In this document: piece by piece, positions 19,402 through 28,553 of the stretch
Layout: each line of letters begins with the position of its first letter
Numbering within the stretch: the first letter of the stretch is position 1
Assembly: GCF_947504215.1 (NCBI RefSeq)
Contig: NZ_CANNGO010000001.1
Location: forward strand, 248,001 to 312,000
Source: an uncultured Ruegeria sp.
Lineage (GTDB): Bacteria > Pseudomonadota > Alphaproteobacteria > Rhodobacterales > Rhodobacteraceae
DNA length: 64,000 bases
Reading direction: 5' to 3'
The notes under the pieces: model-generated
Databases searched by the model: none
The model's input: the letters and a program-made list of their open reading frames with translations, nothing else
What the model was told of the DNA's origin: nothing
Translations under genes and position numbers: made by a program

Positions 19402-20400
19402 TTACCGGACGGCAGCCCATAGACGCAAGGCCTGAGCTGTTTCAGCGACATCATGCACCCGAATGATCTGCACGCCCTGAGACAATCCAGCCAAAGCCAA
19501 TGCAATTGATCCCGGTGCGCGCGCGTCTTTGCGCGGCTCTTGCCCGATGGACCCGACGAAGCCCTTTCGGGACACGCCCACAAGGATCGGACAACCAAGC
19601 CCGTGGAATAGGCTTAGACCGCGTAGCAAAGCCAGATTGTGGTCTTGCGACTTCCCGAACCCGATACCCGGATCCACCACGATGTTTTCGCGGTTCAGAC
19701 CTAGCCGTTCCAGATGCGTGATCTGACCCTCAAGAAAGTCATAAACGTCCAACAGTACGTTGTTGTATTGCGGATCATCCTGCATCGTGGCTGGATCACC
19801 CTGCATGTGCATGAGACAAACCGGGGTGCCCAATTGCGCGCATAATGGCGCCAAATCCGGGTCAAAGGTGAACCCAGAGACATCGTTGACCAGCCCGGCC
19901 CCGACGGCACTCGCCGCTCTGGCCACGCGGGCCTTTCGGGTATCGATCGATATCAGAACATCTGTTTCTGCTCGGATCGCCTCGATCAGAGGGCGGGTTC
20001 GGGCGATTTCCTCGTCCTCGGGAACGAAATCTGCGCCAGGCCGGGTCGACTCGCCCCCGATATCCAGAATGGTCGCACCATGCGCGACCATTTCGGCGGC
20101 TGCATTGCGCGCGCCTTCGACCGAGTTATGCAGGCCGCCATCCGAGAAACTGTCAGGCGTTGCGTTGAGGATGCCCATAATGTGCGGACACTTCATATCC
20201 AAACCGCACAAGTCTGCGCGTGGATTGGTCAACCTGCCCAACGCATCGGACGGGATTTCAGCAACTGGCAAAATCTGCGCGGGGTTTTCTCGTGTCAAAA
20301 CCTCAGCATGTGTGAACCAAAGTGGCTGACCAGCAAGCTCTACGGCACCTTTTGGACGTGCCGGACCGTGCTGGACCAAGGGTCGGAAATAGGTTTTCAC
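19402..20400 (-). CDS. folP: Dihydropteroate synthase
   Basis: Joins dihydropterin pyrophosphate to p-aminobenzoate in folate synthesis; the target of sulfonamides. Core motifs are GILNATPDSFSDGG, GATILDIGGESTRPGA, DTRKA and the NDVSG loop. The DPGIGFGKS and GVSRKGF motifs sit near the C-terminus. The 332-residue length includes about 70 extra N-terminal residues, common in Rhodobacteraceae. The start is a GTG whose codon overlaps the folB stop by 4 nt (GTGA), so it is translationally coupled to the folB fusion. Confidence 0.96.
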   Translation of the reverse strand: MKTYFRPLVQHGPARPKGAVELAGQPLWFTHAEVLTRENPAQILPVAEIPSDALGRLTNPRADLCGLDMKCPHIMGILNATPDSFSDGGLHNSVEGARNAAAEMVAHGATILDIGGESTRPGADFVPEDEEIARTRPLIEAIRAETDVLISIDTRKARVARAASAVGAGLVNDVSGFTFDPDLAPLCAQLGTPVCLMHMQGDPATMQDDPQYNNVLLDVYDFLEGQITHLERLGLNRENIVVDPGIGFGKSQDHNLALLRGLSLFHGLGCPILVGVSRKGFVGSIGQEPRKDARAPGSIALALAGLSQGVQIIRVHDVAETAQALRLWAAVR

Positions 20401-21317
20401 AGCTCTGCCTGATCTACATCCACAGCCCGCAATGGCGTTTTCGGTGTTTCTGGCAGATCTCCGCCGATCACCATCATCTCACTGGCTTCAAATGTGGCTG
20501 CGAACCAGGCCGCCAAAGCCACCGCGTCCGACGGCGCTGCCGATGGGCCATCAACAGCGTCCAAGACGATCTTGGAGGGAGCCCAAACGCAAATTTGTCC
20601 ATTTTTCATGGCCCAATCCAACTCGGTCCGGGTCGAGACAACAACGCAGCGAAAATCGCGCGCGGCGAGCACCCATGCGTTCTGCTCGATAGCAAGCAGG
20701 TCGATCCTGCGCTGGGTCATCGCATGTCCGGTTTGCGGCGCGTCCAGATCTGAGGCTCCGACGCACAGGATCAACGGGCGTTGACGGTTCTCTAGCTGAT
20801 CGATCCAGCCCGTCAGATTGTCCGAGGCAATCGCTTCATTCGACAGGAAAACAAGCCGTGGATGCGGGCGCTCTTCCTCGACTATATCGTGGTGATGCGC
20901 ATCTTTGCCACGGACGATTTCAACACCAAGCGCCCCAGGGCCTCGGTCAAGTTTTTCTATTCTAACAAAAGCTCTTACAGCCTGAGGTTCAAGTAAAATT
21001 CGTTCGGCTACACGTTCAGCCAAGGTCTCTAACAGATTCAACCGCTCAGCCGACAACTCATACGCAATTGCTTCGGTCACGCGATCATAAGACAGAATGC
21101 GATCCACATCGTCATCGATCGGGTCGGTCAGCGGGCGCACTTCAACGACTATATTGAAGCAGACACGCTGCGTCGTCCCACGCTCGGCCTGAAACGCGCC
21201 GATCTCAACTTCCACGATATGGTCGCGCAACGAAATGCGATCCAGCGACCCTTTGGACGAGGTCGCCTCGGACCGCTCAGAGGGGTGCGCAAATGCCAGG
21301 CGGATTTCAGAACTCAT
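20397..21317 (-). CDS. folB: Dihydroneopterin aldolase fused to a degenerate amino-acid-kinase-like domain
   Basis: 306 residues, more than twice a normal FolB (about 120). Residues 25-140 are a FolB domain: RISLRDHIVEVEIGAFQAER at the start, a LNLLETLAERVAERIL helix and the lysine in VRIEKLDRGPGA that acts in the aldolase reaction. Residues 150-290 resemble amino-acid-kinase-fold proteins such as MfnE: a GHAMTQRRIDLLAIEQNAW helix, VWAPSKIVL, and a PSDAVALAAWFAA segment like the kinase TSDS-AAWLA motif. The Gly-rich nucleotide loops expected near the start of that fold are not present (LVFLSNEA, CVGAS), so it may be inactive or bind a ligand. It is first in the folB-folP-glmM unit. Confidence 0.9.
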   Translation of the reverse strand: MSSEIRLAFAHPSERSEATSSKGSLDRISLRDHIVEVEIGAFQAERGTTQRVCFNIVVEVRPLTDPIDDDVDRILSYDRVTEAIAYELSAERLNLLETLAERVAERILLEPQAVRAFVRIEKLDRGPGALGVEIVRGKDAHHHDIVEEERPHPRLVFLSNEAIASDNLTGWIDQLENRQRPLILCVGASDLDAPQTGHAMTQRRIDLLAIEQNAWVLAARDFRCVVVSTRTELDWAMKNGQICVWAPSKIVLDAVDGPSAAPSDAVALAAWFAATFEASEMMVIGGDLPETPKTPLRAVDVDQAEL

Positions 21318-21349
21318 GGGACAGGCCTTCTCGGGCTCATTGGAAGTTT

Positions 21350-21362
21350 GCCTATATTAGGC
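21350..21362. promoter_or_regulatory. 13-nt palindrome upstream of folB
   Basis: GCCTA-TAT-TAGGC is a perfect palindrome in the 100-nt gap before folB. Its half GCCTATA recurs in the same orientation 22 nt away (21372). It overlaps the likely folB promoter region. No known regulator consensus was recognised. Confidence 0.3.
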
Positions 21363-21417
21363 TTTGCGAGAGCCTATAACATTCAAGCAAGCGCCATTCC
21401 AACCGCCGAATGCGGCG

Positions 21418-22791
21418 TCAGGTTACGCGAATCCAACTCATCATACCCGAAGCAGCATGGCCAAGCATGTGGCAATGCAGCAGCCAGTCCCCCGGATTAT
21501 CGGTCAACAACGCGATCTGGCGGGTCTGCCCTCGGTCGACGAGTACGGTGTCTCGCCAGGGCCCAAATGAGCCATCTTCAAGGATCAACCGAAAGTGATG
21601 GCCGTGCAGGTGCATCGCATGCGGGAAAGCAGTTTCATTGACAAATTCGATCCTGTGCAAGCTGCCAAGACCAGTGTCCAAAAACGGATCAGTTGGGCGT
21701 TCGGCATTGCCGTTCAAAGCCCAAAACCTCCCAAGTTGCGCTAACTCGCGCCCGGACATCTCGGTGTCTCCGATCCGCGCGTTTTCAAGCCACCGCATCG
21801 CCCCGCCCTGCAAAACCATTCGATGAAGCGGCGCCGTTTCAACATCTCGCAGAACGGGCAAGGGATTGGGCGGCAAAGCATCCACTCCGTCTCGACGTGT
21901 TTTTGCGAGCTCACCGGTTACATTGAACTGAACCAAACCATACGCGCCGTCCTGTTCAACACTCAGAAGGTTTGCCGCGTCATCATCAGTGCTCACATCA
22001 ACAACAAGATCCGCGCGTTGTGCAGGCGCAAGTGGGAAGGATTGCGGAATTGCCAGAGGTGCTTCCAGCGGCATACCGTCCAAAGCAACGATCCACCCAG
22101 ACAAACCGTCAAGCCCGACATCAAAGATCCGCGCGTTGGACGCATTGATCAGACGCAGCCTGAGGCGTTCGTCGCGTTTGACAGGGAATGCAGGATCAAA
22201 GGAACCATTGACCGTCACAAGATTGCCGAGACGACCGGCGTGACTCAGATCTCGGCCATTGTCGAAGTCATCCGTGATTTGCGCGGTTTCAGGGTCGAGC
22301 CGCCAGTCATCCAGCATCAAGATCAGATCCTGATCAACGTCTGGCGGCGTCGCTTCTTCGACGATCAAAGACCCGTAGAGGCCCCGCGCGACCTGTTCCA
22401 TGGACCGGTTATGTGCGTGATACCAATAGGTTCCAGCATCCGGAACCTCGAAATCGTAATCGAAGGTATCGCCTGGAACTACAGGGTCTTGCGTCAACCC
22501 GGACACACCATCCATTGCGTTTGCGATACGAATTCCATGCCAATGAACCGACGTCGGCTGCGGCAGATTGTTAACAAGCCTGCGCTGGACGCGGTCACCC
22601 TGTTTCAAGCGCAGTGGAATTCCGGGAACCTTTCCGCCGTAACTCCAAAGTTTGGTCTCGGGATACCCGTCCGGGGCGATCAGCTGATCTGCTACCCTCG
22701 CCTCAAGCGACAGAAAACCTGCACGGGCCATGCAGGGCACAAGTAAAGCCGCTGCTGCAGATTGCATGAATTGTCGACGATTAACGGTCAT
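21418..22791 (-). CDS. Multicopper oxidase with Tat signal peptide
   Basis: Exported copper oxidase of 457 residues (CueO/laccase-like). The N-terminus has the twin-arginine motif NRRQFMQ followed by a hydrophobic stretch ending in ARA. Copper ligands: SVHWHGIR, the YWYHAHNRS pair, HAMHLHGHHF, and the C-terminal HCHMLGHAASGM with the T1 Cys, His and Met. The ATG at 22791 follows a strong GGAGG site; upstream starts would hide the Tat motif. Likely roles are copper resistance or oxidation of metals or phenols. No methionine-rich insert like that of E. coli CueO is obvious. Confidence 0.95.
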   Translation of the reverse strand: MTVNRRQFMQSAAAALLVPCMARAGFLSLEARVADQLIAPDGYPETKLWSYGGKVPGIPLRLKQGDRVQRRLVNNLPQPTSVHWHGIRIANAMDGVSGLTQDPVVPGDTFDYDFEVPDAGTYWYHAHNRSMEQVARGLYGSLIVEEATPPDVDQDLILMLDDWRLDPETAQITDDFDNGRDLSHAGRLGNLVTVNGSFDPAFPVKRDERLRLRLINASNARIFDVGLDGLSGWIVALDGMPLEAPLAIPQSFPLAPAQRADLVVDVSTDDDAANLLSVEQDGAYGLVQFNVTGELAKTRRDGVDALPPNPLPVLRDVETAPLHRMVLQGGAMRWLENARIGDTEMSGRELAQLGRFWALNGNAERPTDPFLDTGLGSLHRIEFVNETAFPHAMHLHGHHFRLILEDGSFGPWRDTVLVDRGQTRQIALLTDNPGDWLLHCHMLGHAASGMMSWIRVT

Positions 22792-22863
22792 TGCGGACCT
22801 CCTGGCCTGCAATATAGAGTACCCCGCGCTGCTGGCATCAAGCTTCCAGCGCAGGTGCGTCAA

Positions 22864-23505
22864 TCAGTTGCTCGCGGTGCGGTAGTTGTGGCGATAGAAA
22901 AGATGCACACCGATCCGTGCGGTTTGCTTGTACACCTTGGCCCAGGATGGACGTACGGCGGTGGTGTGATAGTGGGTTGCCCCTTCGGTCAGCTCCTTAG
23001 CCACCCCATCTATTGCGGCCCGAGCCACTTTGGACACACGCTCATACGCCTTCTTTTCGTGTATCACTTCTTTTTGGCCATCACAGGTGTATGTGAACTG
23101 GCACTGATACTTCTTACCAGTGCCCTGACGGATCACCCCACAAAGAGAGTTTGGGAAACGACTACTTTTGACCCGGTTCAAAATAACCTCGGCCACAGCA
23201 AACTGACCGCGCACGCTTTCGCCACGCGCTTCGAAATACAACGCCTCGGACAGGCACTTCCAGTTCTCGTCACCGGCCGCGTTGGGTTGTTGGTCCAACC
23301 AATCCTTGGAGTAGGATACTGTGATCGGCTCAACCGCTTTGCGGGGCTTGAACAATTTCAGATAGTCACGAAAGCTTTGTGCCGGCAATTCATTGCGGGC
23401 AACAATTTCTTCCTTGGCAGAATCGGTCGCTTCCCTCTCGGCGAAGGACGCACTTGGCAGCATGGTTGCTGCCAATGTGGCAACAGCCATTATATAACGT
23501 AGCAT
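22864..23505 (-). CDS. SleB-type cell wall hydrolase
   Basis: Periplasmic protein of 213 residues with a signal peptide (MLRYIMAVATLAATMLPSAS, then FAE). The Hydrolase_2 (SleB) domain spans about residues 85-205: CLSEALYFEARGES with the likely catalytic Glu, GQFAVAEVILNRV, FPNSLCGV and a final THYHTTAVRPSWA. It probably cleaves peptidoglycan, as this family includes lytic transglycosylase-type enzymes; in non-sporulating bacteria it is linked to growth or division. The start at 23505 follows GAGG with good spacing. It is 72 nt before the copper oxidase gene. Confidence 0.9.
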   Translation of the reverse strand: MLRYIMAVATLAATMLPSASFAEREATDSAKEEIVARNELPAQSFRDYLKLFKPRKAVEPITVSYSKDWLDQQPNAAGDENWKCLSEALYFEARGESVRGQFAVAEVILNRVKSSRFPNSLCGVIRQGTGKKYQCQFTYTCDGQKEVIHEKKAYERVSKVARAAIDGVAKELTEGATHYHTTAVRPSWAKVYKQTARIGVHLFYRHNYRTASN

Positions 23506-23691
23506 CAGATAACCTCGCACAGGCACTATACGCGCCAAACCCTCCCCCGGCGGGCGCGACGAGGCATCTACCCCAGTCTTGGGCAAACGTCCAGATCAGA
23601 AGAAAAAGCAAGTGGAAAACCGCCCGTTAGGTCAAAAAAATTGACCCCAGACCCATGCTTAAACCACTATTCTTAGGGCTTTGAGGCTATG

Positions 23692-26232
23692 TCAACCCCC
23701 AAGTCTGGATGAAATTGCCAGTTGAGCGGCAGCCAGCCGAGCGACCGGCACCCGGAACGGAGAACATGACACGTAGTCAAAGCCAAGGTCCCGGCAAATG
23801 GCGATTGATTCGGGATTGCCGCCATGCTCACCGCACACCGACAGAGTAACATCCGGCTTTGCAGCACGCCCACGCTCGGCCCCGAGCTTCAACAACTCTC
23901 CGACCCCATCGGGATCAAGAACATGAAACGGATCTTCGGTGAATACGCCTTGTCGTACATATGCAGACATAAACCGCCCGGCATCGTCTCGCGAGAGACC
24001 ATAAGTCATCTGGGTTAGGTCATTTGTTCCAAAACTCAAAAAGGATGTGTTGGGTGCGATCTCTTCAGCGCGCAAACACGCCCGTGGCGTTTCCACCATC
24101 ACGCCGAGGCGATATTCGAACTCTTGCCCGAACTCTGCGGCAACCGCAGCTGCCACTGAATCGATACGGGATTTGACCAGCTCAACCTCGCGTTTGGCAG
24201 AAACCAACGGGATCATGACTTCGGGCACCACCGGCGCACCGTTCTTGCGGGCCTCCAAAGAGGCCTCAAAAATTGCCCGCGCCTGCATATCGTAGATTTC
24301 TGGCACAGTGACACCCAGCCGAACGCCGCGCAGCCCCAGCATCGGGTTGTATTCAGTCATAGAATCGACCCGGCGTTCAACGTCCGAAATCGGTAGATCT
24401 AGTGCTTCGGCCAGTTCACGCTGTCCGCTGCGGGTGGTTGGCAGGAATTCGTGCAGCGGCGGATCGAACAACCGTATACAGACTGGCTGACCTTCCATGA
24501 TCCGGAAGAGTTGCATGAAGTCTTCACGCTGCATGGGAAGCAGGCGTTCTAATACCGCCGCACGACCAGAAGAGGTTTGGGCAAAGATCATCTCGCGCAT
24601 CACGATCAGGCGGCCAGGATCAAAGAACATATGTTCGGTCCGGCACAAACCGATACCCTGGGCCTGGAAGTTACGGGCTGTCTGCGCGTCTGCAGGCGTG
24701 TCGGCGTTGGCACGGATTTCGATGTCGCGCTCGGCGTCGGCCCAGGCCATCAGTGTCTGGAAACAGTCATCAAAGACCGCCTCGAGCATGGCAGGCTGTC
24801 CTGCCAGCACTTGACCCGAAGTGCCGTCAATCGTCAGAACATCACCGGTTTTGAAAACCCGACCATCCGGGGCCGTCAGCAATTTCTTCTTAGTCTGAAA
24901 CCGCATATCCGAAGCGCCGACAATACAAGGCAATCCCAAACCTCGGCCGATCACGGCTGCGTGGCTGGTCATGCCGCCCTTCTCGGTCAAAACGGCGACC
25001 GCGGCATGCATACCCCGCACATCTTCGGGTGATGTCTCGCGCCGGACAAGAATACACGCTTCACCACGCGCTGCGCTGGCTTGTGCCTCGGCCGCTGTAA
25101 AGACAATCTTCCCGGTCGACGCGCCGGGGCTTGCTGCAATGCCAGTTGTCAGAACATCGCGCCGTGCTTCGGGATGTACCTGCCGGTGCAGAAGTTCGTT
25201 TAATGCATGAGGATCAACGCGCATCACCGCCTCTTGTGGCGGCAGGATGCCATCCTCAGCTAACCGCACGGCAATCCGCATGGCGGCGCGGGCGCTGCGC
25301 TGCACCCGCACACCATCAAGAATGTGAACATGGCCGTTTTCGATCACAAATTCGACCTGCATTTCTTCGCGCAGCTTCTGGCGCATCAAAGCGGCCTGAG
25401 CCTTCAGTTCTGCAAAGGCTTTGGGCGCAACCTCTTCCAGCGACGGACCACGCGAGTCCCTCTCCAGGAACAGGGCAGCGACACCCTCTCCCAATGCGTC
25501 CCTGCCCTGACTTTGGCTAAGGTATCGACCGGTGATCTGCGGCATACCGGTTGTGGAATCAACGAGTTGCAGAACGCCAGATCCACACTCACCCTGCCCG
25601 ACGCCTGGGATCATCTCTTGTATGACCAACCCCAATCCGGCATCCGCTGGGGCACCTTTTGCCTGCCGCAACAATCTGGCTGACGTGCCATCCCAGGCTC
25701 GCGCCATTGATCGCAGAACTGCGACCAACTGTTCGCCCCTGTCTTGCGGAAAGGCTTCATCCGTCTCGTCTTCATAAGCACGCAATGACAGGCGCAAGCC
25801 TTCCCGACCATCCGCTTCAATGTCGTCAAACACATCAGCGTCCAGCCGCGCCACATGAATTGCATAGCTTTGTACGAACCTCAGATACAATGCTGCTGCC
25901 GCCTCGACCCCCATCTTATCTGACAGATCGACATAGCGTGCATCGTTCATACCAATGTTCAGCACCGCCCCCGGACCACCCCAATCAGGGTCTTCAGAAC
26001 TGGGTCGAACACAAAGCAGAGCTGTCGGATCAAACTGTTCCAAGATCGCGGCCAGATCGGGAACGTGCCCCTCGGCAATGCGATGAACTGCATCAAATGA
26101 CAATGCGACCGTGCGCGGAACCGGCAGGTCCAGCCGAACAAGGCGTTGCAGACATTTTGCCCGACCGCCATGTGTACTTGCGGCGACAGGCGCTTTGGAT
26201 GTGATAAGCGTGGTATGCGGATTATTCTGCAC
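23692..26232 (-). CDS. Pyruvate, phosphate dikinase-like PEP-utilizing enzyme
   Basis: 846 residues in the PPDK order: nucleotide-binding region (1-320), phosphohistidine domain (about 360-480; TEKGGMTSHAAV with His424) and PEP/pyruvate barrel (about 500-846; SVCGEHGG with Cys800). The barrel and swivel domain look intact. The first domain differs: the usual GGKGANL loop reads GGRAKCL, and the QTRNGKR motif reads LDGVRVQRS, so ATP binding may be changed. It would interconvert pyruvate and PEP if a true PPDK. It lies 89 nt after glyS and may share its transcript. Because of the altered domain, a symbol is not given. Confidence 0.85.
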   Translation of the reverse strand: MQNNPHTTLITSKAPVAASTHGGRAKCLQRLVRLDLPVPRTVALSFDAVHRIAEGHVPDLAAILEQFDPTALLCVRPSSEDPDWGGPGAVLNIGMNDARYVDLSDKMGVEAAAALYLRFVQSYAIHVARLDADVFDDIEADGREGLRLSLRAYEDETDEAFPQDRGEQLVAVLRSMARAWDGTSARLLRQAKGAPADAGLGLVIQEMIPGVGQGECGSGVLQLVDSTTGMPQITGRYLSQSQGRDALGEGVAALFLERDSRGPSLEEVAPKAFAELKAQAALMRQKLREEMQVEFVIENGHVHILDGVRVQRSARAAMRIAVRLAEDGILPPQEAVMRVDPHALNELLHRQVHPEARRDVLTTGIAASPGASTGKIVFTAAEAQASAARGEACILVRRETSPEDVRGMHAAVAVLTEKGGMTSHAAVIGRGLGLPCIVGASDMRFQTKKKLLTAPDGRVFKTGDVLTIDGTSGQVLAGQPAMLEAVFDDCFQTLMAWADAERDIEIRANADTPADAQTARNFQAQGIGLCRTEHMFFDPGRLIVMREMIFAQTSSGRAAVLERLLPMQREDFMQLFRIMEGQPVCIRLFDPPLHEFLPTTRSGQRELAEALDLPISDVERRVDSMTEYNPMLGLRGVRLGVTVPEIYDMQARAIFEASLEARKNGAPVVPEVMIPLVSAKREVELVKSRIDSVAAAVAAEFGQEFEYRLGVMVETPRACLRAEEIAPNTSFLSFGTNDLTQMTYGLSRDDAGRFMSAYVRQGVFTEDPFHVLDPDGVGELLKLGAERGRAAKPDVTLSVCGEHGGNPESIAICRDLGFDYVSCSPFRVPVARLAAAQLAISSRLGG

Positions 26233-26321
26233 TGCGGCACCTTTTGATTTGCCCGCAGCATAAGCGCCTGCGCCCTTCGCGCAAGGGTGATCTGGGCGCG
26301 TTGTGACACGCGCCTGTGGCT

Positions 26322-28544
26322 TTATCCTTCGATTTTCGTCAGATCCGCAATGCTGGAACAGATCTGCCGGATCTGGCTAAGCAAGTTCAATCGGTTACGA
26401 CGTAGAATAGCATTGTCGGTGTTCACCTGAACATCCTCGAAAAACGCATCCACCGGCCCGCGCAGCGCAGCCATCGCCGCCATGGCGGCCGGGAAATCTT
26501 CGGCCTTCAGGGCCGGATCGATCTTGGCCTGTGCCGCGTCCAATGCTGCGAACAACGCCTTTTCGCTCTCGGTCTCGGCAAATTTCACATCCGCCCCGTA
26601 GGAGTATTCGACGCCGTCCTTTTCCTCAGCCTGAGCCAGGATATTGTTGGCCCGCTTGAAACCCTGCACGAGGTTTTCCCCGTCCTCGGTCGCAATCACC
26701 GCATTCAGTGCACTGGCACGTTTGACCAGCAGGTTGAGGTCGTCATTGCCCTCCATCGCGATGCAGGCGTCGATGACGTCGTGGCGGATTCCTTCGTCGC
26801 GGAGAAAGACTTTAAGACGATCGTGGAAGAAGGAGAGGAGATCGTCAGATGCGTCAGGAACCTTTTGCTCAAGTTCAAGAAAACCCGCAGGTGGAGTATC
26901 CCCGATTCTTACCTTCACAGCTTGGAACGCTGCACCGAACACGCCATGTTCAGCGATCTCCTCTAACAAATCCTCGACTGATTCAGCCGAGAAATTGCCG
27001 TTGATCCCGCTTTCGATCCGCACAAACTGACTGTCAAAAAAGCGATCCAATCGAAGCCTCAGGTCGTTTTCCAGAATCAGGCGGGTCACGCCCAAGGCTG
27101 CACGGCGCAGCGCAAAAGGATCCTTCGAGCCGGTTGGCTTTTCATCGATTGCCCAAAACCCGGTCAACGTATCCAGCTTGTCGGCAAGCGCGACCGCGAT
27201 CGACACTGGTGCGTTGGGAACACTGTCTGAGGGACCCAAGGGCGAATAATGCTCCTCACTTGCCAGCCCTACCGCTTCAGGTAAGTCTGCGGCCGCAGCA
27301 TAGTAGCGCCCCATAAGGCCTTGCAGTTCCGGGAATTCGAAAACCATTTCGGACGACAAATCGGCCTTGCTCCCCTGCGCTGCCATCATCGACAGTTCGC
27401 GGTCCGCGCCCACAGCTGGGGCCAACTCATAGGCCAGTGCAGCAATACGGCTGACCCGCTCACCCTGAGATCCGAGTTTGGCGTGGAAAGTAACATTTTC
27501 GAGCCGACTAACCCACGGCTCAAATCCGTCGGACTTGACGATGCGCAGATCGTTCTCCCAAAAGAATTTAGCATCTGCCAGACGTGCCGACAGCACCTTT
27601 TGGTTCCCTGCCAGAATGGTAGCGCCATTGTCCACTGTCTCGCGGTTGGCCACGGTGATGAACCGCTCGATCCGCCCGGTTTTCGGATTGCGGACCGAGA
27701 AGAACTTCTGGTGTTCCTTCATCGAGGTCTGCAAAACCTCGGGCGGCAGATCAAGGAATTCTTCATCAATCTGACCCATCAGCACAACCGGCCATTCGAC
27801 CAACCCGGCAACTTCGGCCAACAGGCCCCGGTCCTCGACCACTTCCAATCCGGCCGCAAAAGCCATGTTCCTGGCATCGTTCCAGATATGCTCGGCGCGC
27901 TCATCCGGCGACAGAACCACAAAGGCGCGTTTCAGCTTGGTCGCATAGTCATCGAACGAAGAAACGGCAAACCGCTTGGGGGCCATGAAACGATGACCTT
28001 CGGTCGTGTCACCGGACGTAATCCCCTCGACCTCAAGCGGCACGATATGTGCGCCGGTCTCACCACTCAGAATACATAGGATCGAATGCAACGGACGTAC
28101 CCAGCGCATCGCGCCGCTGCCCCAGCGCATCGACTTGGGCCACGGAAAATCGCTGATCGTCGCCTCAAGAACTTCGGCTACGATCTCGGCAGCAGGGCGA
28201 CCGGGTTTCTCAATGGTGGCGAAATACACAGAACCTTTGGGGGTTTCACGTTCTTCCAACTGATCACGGGTCAGCCCTGCCCCGCGCAGAAACCCTTCGA
28301 TGGCTTTATCCGGTGCGCCAACCTTTGGTCCTTTGCGTTCTTCGCGAACAGTTGGGCTTTCCGCCAACAAGCCTTCGACTGCCAGTGTCAGACGGCGCGG
28401 AGTCGTCAGGGCTGCCGCCCCGGCATAGGTCAGACCAGCCTCAACCAAACCATCGGTGATCCGCTTTTTCAGGTCTTCACCTGCGCGGGTCTGCATGCGC
28501 GCGGGGATCTCCTCGGAAAACAGTTCGATCAGCAGGTCGGGCAT
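26322..28544 (-). CDS. glyS: Glycine-tRNA ligase beta subunit
   Basis: 740-residue beta chain of the heterotetrameric bacterial glycyl-tRNA synthetase; recognises tRNA-Gly. The family start is LLIELFSEEIPARMQ, followed by the B3/4-like segment with GVGL-type repeats and a HD-like region. The C-terminal anticodon-binding domain contains the LIKRANNI-like stretch (GFKRANNILAQ) and PVDAFFEDVQVNTDN. Together with glyQ (31033) it forms the enzyme; the two are split here by gltS, DUF6446 and the inverted marC. Same strand as the PPDK-like gene downstream. Confidence 0.97.
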   Translation of the reverse strand: MPDLLIELFSEEIPARMQTRAGEDLKKRITDGLVEAGLTYAGAAALTTPRRLTLAVEGLLAESPTVREERKGPKVGAPDKAIEGFLRGAGLTRDQLEERETPKGSVYFATIEKPGRPAAEIVAEVLEATISDFPWPKSMRWGSGAMRWVRPLHSILCILSGETGAHIVPLEVEGITSGDTTEGHRFMAPKRFAVSSFDDYATKLKRAFVVLSPDERAEHIWNDARNMAFAAGLEVVEDRGLLAEVAGLVEWPVVLMGQIDEEFLDLPPEVLQTSMKEHQKFFSVRNPKTGRIERFITVANRETVDNGATILAGNQKVLSARLADAKFFWENDLRIVKSDGFEPWVSRLENVTFHAKLGSQGERVSRIAALAYELAPAVGADRELSMMAAQGSKADLSSEMVFEFPELQGLMGRYYAAAADLPEAVGLASEEHYSPLGPSDSVPNAPVSIAVALADKLDTLTGFWAIDEKPTGSKDPFALRRAALGVTRLILENDLRLRLDRFFDSQFVRIESGINGNFSAESVEDLLEEIAEHGVFGAAFQAVKVRIGDTPPAGFLELEQKVPDASDDLLSFFHDRLKVFLRDEGIRHDVIDACIAMEGNDDLNLLVKRASALNAVIATEDGENLVQGFKRANNILAQAEEKDGVEYSYGADVKFAETESEKALFAALDAAQAKIDPALKAEDFPAAMAAMAALRGPVDAFFEDVQVNTDNAILRRNRLNLLSQIRQICSSIADLTKIEG

Positions 28545-28553
28545 TTTTGGTCC

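Noticed and set aside
18324..19466. Long open frame (380 codons) on the plus strand opposite glmM
   Set aside because: glmM on the minus strand has all catalytic motifs. The plus frame has no recognisable domain and reflects high-GC codon bias.
21823..22746. 307-codon frame on the plus strand opposite the multicopper oxidase
   Set aside because: Antisense to a gene with intact copper ligands; no domain in the antisense frame.
23630..23646. GGTCAA-A5-TTGACC hairpin near the PPDK-like gene
   Set aside because: Short stem of 6 bp in poor position (upstream of sleB-type gene and downstream of PPDK start); no T tract in a useful orientation.
27321..28079. 252-codon frame on the plus strand opposite glyS
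   Set aside because: Antisense shadow of a clear aminoacyl-tRNA synthetase subunit.
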